DNA of 64,000 nt from Ascaris suum (taxonomy: Eukaryota; Nematoda; Chromadorea; Rhabditida; Ascarididae): contig CM024174.1 in the NCBI GenBank assembly GCA_013433145.1, positions 372,001 to 436,000 on the forward strand. Reading direction: 5' to 3'. How positions within the stretch are numbered: the first letter of the stretch is position 1; each line of letters starts with the position of its first letter. This document shows, piece after piece, positions 23,463 to 36,574 of this stretch. A program made the position numbers and the translations under genes. The notes beneath the pieces were generated by a model. The model had not been told where the DNA came from. It ran no database searches and was given only the letters and a program-made list of their open reading frames with translations.

Positions 23463-24967
23463 GTAAGTCGAAAGAAAGTAATACAAGCGGAGGGGAAGAG
23501 GAGGGAAGTGAGACCAAAAGAAGTGCAAACCGTCTTTGCAAAGTTTCATGAGTTCGTGTTTTTAGGCCTGCTAATTGAATTAACAAGTGGATCACTAATA
23601 CAAATTGATGGGCAAGTCGTCAATATAAATTAACGGGTGGATCACCGAAGAGTCGGAAAGAAGCATAAATCATTTGAGAAGGAAAAAAAATAAACAGCCG
23701 GGCGCAATAATCATGGAATGAATTATTTTGATGAGAAAAAAGAATACGACGAAAGATGTACAACTGGCACAGAATTGCAATAACGAGAGTGCTAGACGAA
23801 TAGGCGAAGACTATTGAAACGCGGCTGCCAGTTGGAAGTCCTTGAAACAGACAAGATGTCTTTGGAACCTCAAAAGCAATTGCTGGCGAGAGCATCGGCA
23901 CTGAGGCGCAGTCGCCGTGTACGTTTGCGCGTGTGCGAGTGTGCATCGCGAAAGAGGAGAGGATCCATAAGAGATGGACTGAAATAGAGTGAAGCATCCA
24001 CATCCAGCAATGAAAACAAAGCGCATCAAGCCCTATGAAGATGCCAGCCAGCATATGAAGCCAGACCAACTCTATGAATCACCAGTTTGAGTGAATTCTA
24101 ATTTCACACCAATTTTGGTCAACTACAGGCTTATTTAGATGCGAAGACTATACTCATATAGTTCATTGTTATCGCTGACATGCACAACATTCGAAAATTA
24201 GCGACCTACAAGTCGTCTTATTAGGTAATAAAGTAGCAAAGTTCAAGGGTGGTAAGTTGGTTACCAATCAAGAATAATTGCTTCACCGTTTTCATTACAA
24301 AAAATGTGCTGAAGTGAAATTTGTGAAAAAACAACTAAATGAAACGTCTGTTGCATTAATATTGCAAAAATTTGTTGAAAATCCTTTCAAGCATGAAAAA
24401 GACTCTATGTTTCTGTATGGTTAGGCCATTCAGTGGGTTATAGCAGCTTTAATGACTATCTTGAATAAACAACAATCAATTCAAACTATGAACATCTATC
24501 TTTTGCATCGTCATATTCCCAATTCTAACTTTTTTTTTGAAAAGATTTTCATTCCTTTTTTTCGGGATATTCTTATTTCCACATACTCCAGCGACCATCT
24601 TTCTTGGTCTTCATACTTTCATTTTTCAATCCCACTCATATTATCTGCGATTGTTCTCTTCGGTTATTTATAGGAAATATCATCTGTCCATGTGTTTATT
24701 TAGAAAATATCACTTCAAATCAAAGAATACTTCTACATATGGAAAGCATCTTCTGGTCTAATAACTCTGCCATATCTGATGAATTTGAGCGTTTTATAGT
24801 ACCTGATAACTATGTCAGCGCAAACAAGTAAGCAAATAAATTACTTCACTCGAAAATATATCGAATAAACTGAAGAAAAATTTGAATTTTTTGTAAAATT
24901 TGAATTTCGCCGCAACAGAGTGTATCCTCCAAAGATGACTCAAGTAAAAGTCCACTCGATGTTGCAG

Positions 24968-25050
24968 ATAGACGCATTAACTAGCCGTTTCGAACTTCTC
25001 GACAATCTCGAAATACAAGAGTGTAACAAATGCAGACATAATGCTAACTG
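24968..25050 (+). CDS. Candidate internal exon with a CxxC-like motif
   Basis: An 83-base exon has acceptor CTCGATGTTGCAG and donor ACTG|GTAAGA. In phase 0 it gives IDALTSRFELLDNLEIQE followed by CNKCRHNAN, the only long open frame here. The composition is that of a soluble helix followed by a CNKC motif. It leaves in phase 2, which fits the next model exon at 26021. The family is unknown. Confidence 0.42.
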
Positions 25051-26020
25051 GTAAGATCAATGTCATAAAATAGTGATATGATACGAAGAATAGAATAACC
25101 TAGAGGTCATAACGCTCGGCTGGCTACAAATCATTCATTTTTCAACAGCTCACTGAAAGTAGAGAGAGCAATTTAGTCATCATGGAGGCCATAATTCCCT
25201 TGAGATGACCAATCCAACGAAGAATTCAATTTCTACTCAATGAATCCACAATTGCCAATTGCTTTATGTGACATTTAAGCGCAGCACTTGCATTTTTTTA
25301 ACCATTCATCTCTTTCGCAATAGAAAAATTTTAATTTCTTCTTTCTATGTGCGAAAAAAATCATAAAGCGAAAAATATTCTGCTCATCACGACACCTAGA
25401 GAATATTTTCGAACAAAGATAGCACTTATATCAGTGCAAATTAGAAAGAATTCCGACGTTTCGGATGTGGGCGCAATGCATGCCACCAAATTCCCTACAA
25501 GAACAGATAGGTGGACGGGTTTGAGAAGTCCGCCGGCTCAAATGAAATCGCGCTGATAGAAACTTCAAACTATTTCAGCAGAAGGAAACAAATAACAACA
25601 GTGAAGATGGAATCGCATTGAAATTATTATTTCGATGAGAAAATGAGAAGTTCAAACAATTCTAACTTGAAAAAAGTGAACTATCTGAAGGCAGCAAGTT
25701 ATGTTTTTTACGCTCCCAGCGAATGTGCAATCAGATAAGTCATAATTGATCAAAAGTTTACGGCGCTTTTTTTTACTATTATGCGGTGAAAAAAGGAAAC
25801 TTTCAAATCAATTTACCATTTTCCAAGAAGTCGTCGAATGGACGAAAGACTCTGCGCCTTTCCTTTTACATGGTCATGACCTCGAACGTAAGCGAAGTAT
25901 GCTAAAGTTAAACAATGAGAGATTTTACCCGCTGTTCTTTTAAACAATGCATCCAGTTTAAACAACTGCATTTGAAATCACTCCGGAAAAACTGGCACTT
26001 AGTGCGCGCTTTTTTTTCAG

Positions 26021-26240
26021 TTCCACCATTGAAACAACCGGTATCACCGATACGTTTAAAAAACTAGGAAAGTGCCAGATGCGTTGGCATGATACGAAGT
26101 TTAGTAACCCCGTTCCATTCTTTAGATCAATCAATATCGTATCGTGCAGGAATTTAACCGTGCATATCCAATACGAATACCACTGGTACAAACTTCCTAT
26201 AAACGACGCGTTTTCATATATTATTGCAAATGTGCATTAG
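26021..26240 (+). CDS. Candidate last exon of the 23.4-26.2 kb model
   Basis: A very strong acceptor (GCGCTTTTTTTTCAG) leads into a frame open for 72 codons in phase 2, ending in TAG. The phase matches the 24968-25050 exon, and the joined codon is Cys. The encoded segment is basic and aromatic (for example KLGKCQMRWHDTKFSNPVPF, later LTVHIQYEYHWYKL). There is no transmembrane helix or recognised domain. No AATAAA lies close downstream, so either the exon continues by splicing or the 3' UTR is longer. One frame of this length after a strong acceptor is about what chance could give in the window; the phase agreement raises the odds. Confidence 0.4.
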
Positions 26241-27931
26241 CGAAGCGCATCGGGGCGATAGTGAATCTATAGAAACGGATACATTTCTCCTACCTATGGC
26301 ATATGCCAGATTCCACAAGCGCTTTCTTTTATGAAAACCGCAACTTTAAAAAGAGTAATCTAAAAATCTTGAATATTTGGTGCTTCCTTCCAATCGAAAT
26401 TCGAGCGTTTTTTGCCCATCAGCATGTTTTTTCTTTCCACTGTAAGAACTGGAGTTTGTGAAAGAAAAACCAGACAAACTCTTACGCTACATCGTTGGTA
26501 AAATCTTTTGCACTAAACTGCTATAATCCTCTCTATCACTTCTGTAGTTATAACTCGGAATCACAGAAGGTAGAGGAAATTTTTGCGACTATAATTTACG
26601 CCACCGATTTACCTATAAGACAACTTTTAAATACTCGGAAATGAGCTAGAGATGTTCAACTGAAGTTGCATACACCTTACAACCAATTAGACCATATCTT
26701 GCGACTAGACGAGTCAAAAATTTTTTCTAGTGAAAGATCAGTTGCATTAAAATATAGTTGCACTGCCGGACGTTTTACGATTCGTTGACTTTCTGCGTAT
26801 TGGATAGCGTGATGAGGGATCTCTAGTACGAGCACATATGGCGCCAGTTGCTCTCAAATGTTTCTTCCGTTGTTTGCAATTCAAACTTGTAGAAATTTAC
26901 CACCCACCCTGCTAAAAAACTTCTGCTCAAACTGCGCTCATCAAAGTTTATAACTGGAATTTTGGAAGCTTTCAAGTTCGAACTAATCAAGAGTCATAAA
27001 TGGACAGATATGAACTTGATAAAATGCGATTTATCCAAAAAAAAAGTGAGCAACGCATTAAAAGCATTTGTTATTGAATCCATTAGGTGAAGAAATTTGA
27101 GAACAATTTCTCCAACTCTCAATAAACAAACGTTCGACTGATATTTGAATATTATTAATAAAAATCCAGACAGTTATTTATATGCTTCAAGTGATCGCGT
27201 TAGAAAGCAATGAATTATTCAACGTGATTAAGCGTAAGATAATGAAAGAAAATTTTCATGACGCTTTGATATAAACGACAAAATGTGTGTCTTTGAAAGG
27301 CAAAATTAATGAACAAGGCAGCTTTTATTGCATGACTATGTTGAATATCCTCAACCGTTTAAATGGAACGAAGCGAAAAAAAACACTAATTTCTTTTTTT
27401 TGCATCACAAAATGGAAAGCATATGGTATGGCCACTGATAGTCACAAGTTGACTGGAGACTGAAAAATTTGAAATTTTTACCGCCTTGTCAGCATGCCCA
27501 CTTCAAACATTAAGACCGAGCATATTTGGCCGGAAGAAAATTACTACTAAAAATTGGATGTTTTCGATATCTCGAACAAATGTAAATTCTAGCAATCATA
27601 CGAATGAAACCGATAAGATATTTACAGCTTCACTACTGGTTCGCAACAATAATGTTCTCGCTTTCGATTTCCAAAAGGAAAAGCGGACGAAATTCGCTGT
27701 TAGCGAGAAGTTCCTTTCATTAACACGAATCCGATCATGAATGTTTCTGAGAAAAATTCGAATTTTAGTGATTAGGAGGAAGTAGCTTAGAAACTCGGAC
27801 AAAATAAAAGGAGTGAAAATGCGTCAGTTTTAGCCATTGAAATTCCATAAGAATATAGGAAAACTCACTTTTGGTAGATGTTGAGAGGAAAAATAATAAA
27901 TGCCAGTAAAAATGGCGATCTTTGCTTCAAG

Positions 27932-28236
27932 ACATTTCAACCGTCGATTTCCGGTTACCAGGCTTTACAAAACGATTGAAACATTTGAATATTTCGATCT
28001 TAGCCAAGGAATTCGGAACTGTGAAATCTCTATCTGTGAAATGCGACTATCGAAGCAAACTGGGAACCGAGAAAATTACTAATTCCCCATTTCGCTCACT
28101 GCCACAACTTTTGCTATGCTTGCTATCGAAAAATCGCCCCATATTTCATGAAATCGACGCGGGCTTCAGTCGCCTGCCCAAAGAAGATATGCTATATGTA
28201 AAGTTCGGAGAAGTTCGAATTCTCTGCTCGGATTAG
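27932..28236 (+). CDS. Candidate last exon, unknown product
   Basis: An open frame of about 101 codons starts from a TTTGCTTCAAG acceptor and ends in TAG, with two AATAAA signals within about 60 bases (the first at 28264). Codon use is fairly even, and the product mixes Leu/Lys-rich and aromatic segments (for example SPFRSLPQLLLCLLSKNRPI). No domain is recognised. The acceptor ends AAG rather than CAG, and frames of this length occur by chance here, so support is moderate at best. Confidence 0.3.
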
Positions 28237-28640
28237 AAAATATAGATCAATCTCAATTGGAATAATAAATGTTGGAGTTCGTCGGTTGAACAATAAATGC
28301 TGCCGCAACAAAGTTAATTCAAATTGATCTGGACTCTACTCAAAAGCTGCTGCCATTGGTTATAATCCAGTCACTTGTTTTCATGGTGGTAGCGTGATAA
28401 AATATATTGGTGGCAGAACATTCACAGGCAGCAAATTACTTTATAGTTTTATCAGTGTAATTTTATCAGGTTAAGTTCTTCCAGAGTATTCTGTGTGAAA
28501 AACGACAACAGGGAGAACTATTCTGGTGCTCTTTGCAACTTTGTTCCCATAGCTTCAGAGTGACTCCTACTCCATACATATTTTCCAAAATACTGCTTTC
28601 CATACTTGAACAAAAAACAATAACTGTAAACAATTTGCAG

Positions 28641-28784
28641 GAGAAAACTGCTGGCTTCGATCCTCGATCACTATCAAGCAAGATCGGCCTGAGTTCGCGC
28701 AAAGATCGAGCGCGTAAAGCACTTTTCAGTTCTATTTCTCTTCTCGCACCAGTGATGCTTCAACGCTGTTGCAGTCAAGCATAA
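28641..28784 (+). CDS. Candidate last exon, Arg/Ser-rich
   Basis: The acceptor GTAAACAATTTGCAG is followed by 47 open codons in phase 0 to TAA, starting EKTAGFDPRSLSSKIGLSSR. The opposite strand is also open and equally plausible. The local GC content is above background. The product is unknown. Confidence 0.22.
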   Translation, partial: EKTAGFDPRSLSSKIGLSSRKDRARKALFSSISLLAPVMLQRCCSQA

Positions 28785-29662
28785 ACAAGGCCACGACTCG
28801 GAGCCATATTTTTTAATGCCCGGGAAGGATGGGACGAGGGAAGGGGGAATAAGGAAAAATAACTCAACTTGGCCATCTCTCTCCCTCAGCAACTCATCTC
28901 GCCAATTCCACATAAAATTTTGTGGTTTTATTTTGTTTATACAATATATTCCCACTGGGTCAGCTCATCCGTGCACTTTCGTAAAGTCGAAATCGACTGA
29001 ACTAAACGGAAAAAAAAATTCATAAGCTAAATAGCCAGACAATCATGAAAAAAGCTCAAAAACTCAAGCAGAAAAAAATGTTCAGGCACAAAAAACCCGA
29101 GTCTGAATGTTTTCAGAAACTCCCAGGTTGGCGCTAAACCACCAGAATGGACGTTCTCAAAAACTGAAGGGAAAACTTAAGCTCATAAAATGGGATGCGC
29201 CTCTCCATTGACCACTGAGTAGCCGGGAACAGATTCTTTGAAAAAAAAACTTCTTCCATTCTCAGATAGGAGGGTGATTAAGCTCTCAGAGATTCTCTAG
29301 GCCGAAATTTTTTTCTGCGCACACCTACGAAGTAATTCTTAATGCACCTCTAATATTCCTCCTATCATCCTTTACTTCTTATTTTTATTCATAATGCCGA
29401 AACTTGCTTAGATAATTTGCATGGTTAAATATTGCTTTCTTTTCCGATTGATTTCTACATAAAATATAATTAGTTCTTTTATTGCTTCATGCTCTTCTTG
29501 CGAACTTTTAACGAACGCATCCATCAAACGCAGTACCACTTTCGTATATGTGTGTGTTGATTTGCCTATTTCGTATACAGTTTCCGATGATATAAAAATT
29601 TAGGCCTTGTTTTTCATAAAATTAATTTTACTTAAATTCACCGGTGCAGTTTTCTTCCACAG

Positions 29663-29929
29663 GAGGTCGGCTATGAGCTTCTACAAATTTCTATTCACGA
29701 TATGTTTACTGGTCGAATTAAAAAAGGAGAAATTTTCTCACTGAAAATGCCAACAATTCGCCAGGTCCATTTCACTATTTCTTGTCAACTTAGGAAATGG
29801 TTCTTCAGATGGGCAAAATACAAAAGCCTAACTCATTTTGCAGATTTCTCGAACTATTCTATGGTATGGTCGATGCAAAATGCAAATGCAATCGTTTTAA
29901 AATGTATGCATATTTTTAGCACCATTTGA
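29663..29929 (+). CDS. Candidate exon, two competing readings
   Basis: A strong acceptor (GCAGTTTTCTTCCACAG) leads into an 88-codon frame in phase 0 (EVGYELLQISIHDMFTGRIK and onward) ending in TGA. An alternative start ten bases later, MSFYKFLFTICLLVE, looks like a signal peptide in another frame but stops after 23 codons. A donor at CGCCAG|GTCCAT could end the exon early. No domain is recognised. Confidence 0.3.
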   Translation, partial: EVGYELLQISIHDMFTGRIKKGEIFSLKMPTIRQVHFTISCQLRKWFFRWAKYKSLTHFADFSNYSMVWSMQNANAIVLKCMHIFSTI

Positions 29930-31923
29930 CTGATGTAACTTCTTTTCCAATTATTTCATCAAATTCAACGATGCCATGATATTATTTCGTTGTCTATAAT
30001 AATATATCTGCAAACTTTGTAATCTCAGCTTTAGTAAATGCCGAATTGAAAAAACCGGAAATGCAAAGAGGAACACAAATGGAGAAAAATGATCCTATCA
30101 AGATGCATTGCAAATGTTCAGCATGTAAAGGTGCATACAAAGATGAGCTATACTCAAGGGAATGCGTCACTCAAATCGTCTGTTATTGTGGAAGCAACCA
30201 AATATCCCGAGAGGGGATTACGCAAGACGTTGCTTCTCTTCCAAAGGAAAACTCAATGGTTCGTGAGACATTAATCATTGTTTCTATGTGCTTCTCGAAA
30301 TTTTTACTAGCAAAGCGCACTCCATCTACGCGTATATGTATGTGTGCCGTGTATGTTCGTCTCTGCATCTTTGCATTCGGCAACAAGTAAAGTCGAAAAT
30401 TTTGGTGAATAAAATCCTCTTTTTAAGACGATCCTCCAAATCAAATTAACGCTCAATGAATCAACTATGAGCACTGATTTAAATCGATATGTGGAAAAGC
30501 ATCATGCAACCGACTTGGCACCAAATTGGGAAAGAAGTTATTCCTTCTCGGTTTATGGGTTACCGATTCGGCTAATATCTTAAAATATTTCAACATATGT
30601 AAGGGACATTTTAAATATTTCTATGGAATGGTGAATCATGTGTTGCCCTTTTATAGCAGTGACTTCGTCGGGAAAGGTTCGCATTGTAGGATCCCGTATC
30701 TGCTATAACCGAACGCTACAAATGAGCACCTCAAGAATATTGAGCACTACTATGAAGTAACTTACACAGATTAAAAGTTCTTTAAGCACATATTAATGAT
30801 ACTCATCTTTTTGCTTCATTCTTTCATTACAGAATTTCTTTTGCCATAATGCATTATTAGCCAGTGACCACAATAACATACACAAACACATTCGCGTACG
30901 TGTATATATGCATGTGAATATAAGTGCATGTATGTATATGCATACTTGTTTAAATAAATATCTTCAATACCGCTGTGTAAAAGTTTGATAGAGATGTTTC
31001 CATTTCTATCAGTAAATTAGTGAGTTTGATATACATGCACATCAAACATCACAGGCTTTCAAAATTGGTTTTTTTATTCTGATAAAACCTGGCCTACGTC
31101 ACCATAAACGGCACTGATATTTAAAAAATCATACTATATACAGCGTTATGGAAAAAGAAGCTTCAAAAAACAGCACCCTGAGATTTTTCTCGTAAACATG
31201 CGAATGTACGGACACAAGAACGATAATTTCAAGAAACATTTGAAAAAAGTGCTATTCATTTTCGCTCACGATCGAACTCCAAAGATGCAAAGAAATGTCA
31301 CAACGATAGTAAATAGCGTAATGAAAGGTAACGAAAAGTTAAAATGTAACGCTTCTGTTAGTAATCTCCACTTCAAAAAAAAGCTTCCTTCTCTTAAAAT
31401 GAAAGAAAAACTTGATGAAATCGATAATAAAAAAAGATGAAGTGAAGGAAGCAAAAACTCGTCAACGGTGGAAGCAGAATCTATAAGCGTTGAGGGTTAA
31501 CAGCAGAGCAAGTAAATGAGGAAAATAAAACCAATATCGAACACAGCCAAGCAAAAACGAACATGTTTTGCATCCTTTAGCGCCGTAACACCAAAATAAT
31601 CGAAAACATTTGCGCTTGATCGAATTTCGAATAGTTTTAATTCTCCGAGCAATCAAGCGGACTCAATTTTTGCATCTGAGTTTAGTAAATTCGTATTTAG
31701 GAGAATAAAATGACCAGAAGCTTTTCATTTTTCCCACCGGAATCTGCAAACGAGAAACATGAAAAATTGCAGAAATTGGCAGTAAAAGATGGAAAAACAG
31801 GGGGTATGTACTGAACAAAGAAAAAAGAAATGTTTTTTAAAGAGTGCGTGACTTACGTTCAGTAATTCGTTGAGGCGATGCAGCCCGATTTAGAGTAGAA
31901 GTAGCGTTGAACAAGCGGAATAC

Positions 31924-32083
31924 AGCACATGCAATATTACGAACAGCAAAAGGTGTACAGAAATTGCGATAGTGTGACTACGGTGCAATATTGCAAATGG
32001 CAAAGAGTATACAGAAATTACGATAGTGTGACTACGGTGCAGTAATACGATTAGCAAAGAGTATACAGAAATTATGATACTTT
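31924..32083. repeat. 54-base tandem repeat, about three copies
   Basis: Units starting ACAGAAATTACGATAGTGTG repeat at 31957, 32011 and 32065 with few differences, and a partial unit precedes them. The repeat is directly followed by the hairpin pair and by a second tandem repeat. Confidence 0.92.
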
Positions 32084-32110
32084 GACGATGGGAAGGCAGA
32101 CAGCAAAAAG

Positions 32111-32150
32111 GAGCTACCTTAAGCTCCTGACCAGGGGCTCCTCCCTGGTC
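32111..32150. repeat. Two adjacent hairpins
   Basis: GAGCT-ACCTTA-AGCTC and GACCAGGG-GCTCCT-CCCTGGTC are perfect inverted repeats separated by two bases. The second has an 8-base stem. They sit between two tandem-repeat blocks. Confidence 0.85.
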
Positions 32151-32229
32151 GACTCAGCACGACCCGACTGTCGAATTTTTGTTCGGGCAGTTTTCGCTGC
32201 CTCGCCTGGCTCCGCCTTCAATTTCTTCT

Positions 32230-32349
32230 AATGTATGCAATGTCACCTTTGTTCTATTGAAACATCTAGTTTTTGCACTTTTGTTTTCGCTGGTATGCAA
32301 CATCACCTTTGTTCTATTGAAACGTCTAGTTTCGGCATATCTGTTTCCG
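32230..32349. repeat. 60-base tandem repeat, two copies
   Basis: The block CACCTTTGTTCTATTGAAAC and its flanks repeat with a 60-base period starting near 32232 and 32292. The unit length keeps frame, so both strands show an open frame with an internal protein repeat (minus strand: FNRTKVMLHT and FNRTKVTLHT). The frame is a consequence of the repeat and I do not call it a gene. Confidence 0.9.
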
Positions 32350-35300
32350 TTCGGTGCTTCATCGCTTGCGCTTGTTGTTTGTGCCGCTGGGGCTGCTAGC
32401 CCTTGTTTGCTGCACGCTGGCTTTAATGAGCCCCCATGATGCATTTCGCGAATAGCGACAGGGTAGGTATACTGTTCAGCATCCTAAGTCGAATATGTCC
32501 GACGGGCCGCAGATGTTCATCTATTAGTTTGCCAGTTTCGTTCGTCTTCATGCACAGCCGGTCATTCTCTTATGGCCACCAGCATTAGTAAAACTAAAAA
32601 GACTGCCACTGAGGCGCTGACCTGCTACCTAATGGGCACACCAGGAAAAAGTCGCATTTACGATCTCCAGCTCAGTGATAGTGGGAAACGTTGTTAAATA
32701 TGTGTCCATAAAGTGCACAAAAAATGTTACATCTTAAAATGTTTACATCAAGATTTCTTTTGAAATAAAAACGAAGATTTCCATCGTGAAATGTTGCGCT
32801 TGAATGCTGTAAAATAAGTCCATTTCAAGATTTGAAAAGTCGAAACTTTGGTGAACTTCACGCTTGAGAAAGGAAACGAAGATACGCACAATGGCGGTTA
32901 ACACAACATGGGCAATTGCAGTGGAATCAGGCGACTATTTTTAACATCATTTTCATCTGTTAGTAACAAAGGCTGGATATGAGAAACAACGCTGTTATGT
33001 TATAACCAGTCCAGTATTCCAAGTTTTCAATACCGATCTAAGGGGATCGAACAGTGCAAAATGCATGCAAATTTTTAACCGCAATTGAATGACAACGACT
33101 TTTTCATGATGTATCTATTAATGTGACATACAGCACAGGAGGGTCAATCCATGGTCTAGATTTTGCCCATGTCAGCTTGTAACTCCTAGCTCAGGTAGGT
33201 TGTAAGTATGAGGTGGATAGAAAGATACATACATACCCCCAGGCACGCGCCCCTATAGTGGTGACGTCGTGCTTGCGATTAAGAGAATCACATTTGCATA
33301 GATATAAGGGAATCTTCATCGATATTCACTACAATTTTTCATGAAACAATTCCCCATAAAGAGCTCTTCTACTACCTAATGGCTCATAATGTAATAATCC
33401 CATCAGCAATTTCGAGCGCCGACTGTGCCATAGGAGACATTCATATACACAACGAGGGATGACGCATAAATTGTAGTATATGGTACAGGTGTTGTTTAAA
33501 ACCGGAAATCCCATGAGATTATCTACCTGATATTCTAGTCAGCACAAACACAATTCGTTTAAGCCATCCATTTATGTAGCCTCTTATTACTGAGATATAT
33601 GCATTTTCAATAAGGATTTTATAAATTATGAATATCAGCGTCATATTTATAATCACTGTAGAATATGTACATATTATATGTATACATTGCAGTGTTATCC
33701 TAGCACTTTTTTCGCTCTTAGTTTTCCCTCACTGATTCTGAATGGAACGAATATCAGAGAAAAGCAGTGGGGCAAATGTATCTCTTTTCGTCTTTGCTCT
33801 TCTCCCATATCTTTGACTAAAACCAATTATGTATCCCAAATGAGTCAACTTTTGTCCACTAGTGAAATAGGAAACTGCTATCGAGGTTTTGCATGTAACC
33901 GAAAGCTCGCTTGAATATGGTTTGAAGTGGAGGACATATTTACACACAGCAACTGGCAAACTACTAATACACATCACGCAACTTTCTCATGAGTTACAAA
34001 ACCGAATTCGCAGCTAAAATTTCTGCACTCGCAGAAAATGGCGTTAAATACGCCGTCATTAACAAAAATTATTACTTCCTAGCTATCTAAAACCTCATCA
34101 TTTAATCTCCTCGTTGAAAGATTCCACCTCCCATTATTTGTGGACACTGAATTAAAACATATAATCAAGAAAACGCAAAATGTTTGAGTAAGAAGATTCG
34201 CATAAACGTACTAATCATACTCCAAATACCGCCCCTTCAAGACCTCTGGAAAGACAATTTCTGCTCGAACAAAGATCCTCTTGTGAATTTTTCCAAACTT
34301 TTCTTTTTTGTTCAGAAAATGTAGGAAAGACTCTCTTCTACCTGTGTTTATAGAACCCTACTATTTTGCTTTAGAAATTTGGTTGTTTCCTCCAGCATTT
34401 CCTAAAAAAGGATGACAATTGGTATTGAATTTCAAGTTCATCCTTCGTGTCTGCGAATCCTGAAAAATGAAGCACTATTCTGAAACTTTCTTAGATCCGG
34501 TCCTCTCTCGATACCTCATGAACAATTTAGCCACCGAAGCTTTATTAGTGTTAAAGCAGTGAATAAAGAAATATTTTCCTAATGAGAAAGTCCTTTTGTT
34601 ATTTCAAATTTATGAGCGGTTCGAAATGGGATGCAATATTGAATAAAGAATGAAGAGGGTCCAGCTTCAGTTTCTGAGAGTGCATACTCCATTCCTAAGG
34701 TATATCCGAGACTATTGAAGAAAGAATGAAAAACTTTCGACTATACTCAGCCATGCTATGTACAGCCGGGAAATTGGCTCCCATAAAGCTACCAAATCCT
34801 TTTTAGGTCTTTTCACAGCTTAAGCTTTCATTCATCATAGTACTTTGAATAAAACTTTGATGACTGGAGGTTTTGAAAGATTATAAGGACATGGAGTCTA
34901 CGATCGAGAGGTCACTTTTTGCTAGAATGTTATTCTCACCGAAATTCCAGCCAGCATAAAACAAGATGTACATGGAGTAACATGCACATATTTCTACTGA
35001 TAATGAATAATAATCTAGCAGTATAACTCGATTGGAATGGAATATTTTTTTGGCAAAACGGGAGAAATCCAAGCATTCTAAAAAACTGATTAGACGTCGT
35101 ATAGGAGAAGGAAGGAATTTTCAGTGTTTTAGAGCGAGACATCCATGGAGTTTGAGGCCACAATGACTAAGACTAAATTCGCTATTCCAGTTGGCGTGCT
35201 TCCCTAGTTGGAAATGCCTAGTAAGCGGATTGGCTGTCAGCACAGATGGTACGCCATCGCATTAGGGTTCACCAATGTAGATATGAAGGTTTATAAAATA

Positions 35301-35690
35301 TGTAAAGAGAAGGCAGAGAAACTGGTAGAAAAGAAGGCAAAGCAACGCATCTAATTTGCAGTTCTGACTACTAGACCAATCGTTTTCATAAGCAGCCAAT
35401 AAATAACAAAAAGCTATGAGATAATTTATTTATGTTATGAGCTGACTAACTATTCATGCCAATTCAAAAGAAACTTCTGCTTGCCTCTCTCGCTTGCCAA
35501 ATGATTGTTCTGTATGCAAATTTTTAGGCTTTTTATGTGCCTACATCTTCAGAATGGATGGATTAACTCTGTAGTAAGCGAGCGGATCACCTACTGCATG
35601 GTAACGGCAATGAGTTTTACGAGTTCAACAACAGTGATACAACTGTTTAAAGGTTGAATATATTGAATGAAATTACAACGTATATCCACA
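32350..35690. other. No gene recognised
   Basis: AT-rich DNA with scattered short frames. The plus-strand acceptor TTTTCTTTTTTGTTCAG at about 34318 is strong and is followed by about 32 open codons, which is too short to call. Otherwise I see nothing structured. Confidence 0.5.
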
Positions 35691-35691
35691 G

Positions 35692-35926
35692 ACGGGCTTC
35701 GGCTATCTACGTGAGTCTGTTCCGTCATAAGCTGACAAAGGAAGCATCATGGTATATTCGAGGCTCGATCGCATGGATGGTTCCCCGGCTCCGCGATAAA
35801 TTCGCGATCAGTGAAGTCGCAGAACACGCAGGGATCCCCCCTTTCGGCTTTAGTTGCCGTAGCCCATCAAATCACTTGCTGCACAAGATCGGACGAGACA
35901 GTTTTGCGTCTGAAGCGCAAGAATAG
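35692..35926 (+). CDS. Candidate GC-rich exon, unknown product
   Basis: After a TATATCCACAG acceptor, a phase 2 frame stays open for 77 codons to TAG, in DNA near 50% GC against an AT-rich background. It encodes a basic, Ser-rich protein segment (for example KEASWYIRGSIAWMVPRLRD and later HLLHKIGRDSFASEAQE). Higher GC inside exons is expected in such genomes, which favours real coding. A GTGAGT donor 19 bases in would instead make a micro-exon. No domain is recognised. Confidence 0.38.
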
Positions 35927-36390
35927 CCGAAGGCACACCCTAATTACTTAATGTAATTTTGCAAAGGCGGATGGTAAGGGAACTTCATGTATCGCACGAA
36001 ATGCTTCCAAAATTTCATTCTAAAGGGAACAACAAACATTTTCATATATTCCTTCCTTCATAGCGTTATACGTAACTGAGGGTTGCTGTAGAAGAAAAAT
36101 TCTCCATGTTACATATTTTTTATTGTTTTAGCGACATGCTCTTGCAATTGAGCATTAAAAAATGCATCAGTAGAAGCGGTTCATGATGGCAGCCTTTAGA
36201 AGCACTTGTGCTTTAACGAGTTTCATCAAAAGCATCAGAAAATTTCGAAATCAGAACCATTTTTCCTCACCTCATTTTTTTAGACGGAAAACGGAAGACT
36301 ATGCATTATTGCAGTGCGCACTGTTCGAATGTTGTTAGAAAAAAGAAGACGAAAAAAAAGGACGCAATAACGTTGCATTTTGTTTCAAAG

Positions 36391-36574
36391 CCGCTTTAGG
36401 CAAGACGCGGCTTCCTTAAGCGAGGATAGTGGCGTAGAAGGAGAAAAAAGTTGTCAATTCAAGCCTCTTAACCGTCTTTCGGTTCCCACTATCTTAGAAA
36501 CACTTTATCTCAGTGAAATTCACCTGAAAATAGCTATCGTGCAAAAGATGATGATCTTGAATTCGAGGGCTTAG
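36391..36574 (+). CDS. Candidate exon, acidic Ser-rich segment
   Basis: The acceptor TTTTGTTTCAAAG precedes 60 open codons in phase 2 (RFRQDAASLSEDSGVEGEKS and onward) to TAG. A donor could lie at CTCA|GTGAAA. It might belong with the GC-rich frame at 35692-35926, but no donor links them. Product unknown. Confidence 0.28.

Noticed and set aside
23620..24069. 149-codon minus-strand open frame and two overlapping frames
   Set aside because: No splice support, odd composition and no recognisable product. Frames of this size are expected a few times by chance at this base composition.
32154..32444. 96-codon minus-strand frame with an internal protein repeat
   Set aside because: The repeat is explained by the 60-base DNA tandem repeat, whose length keeps frame.
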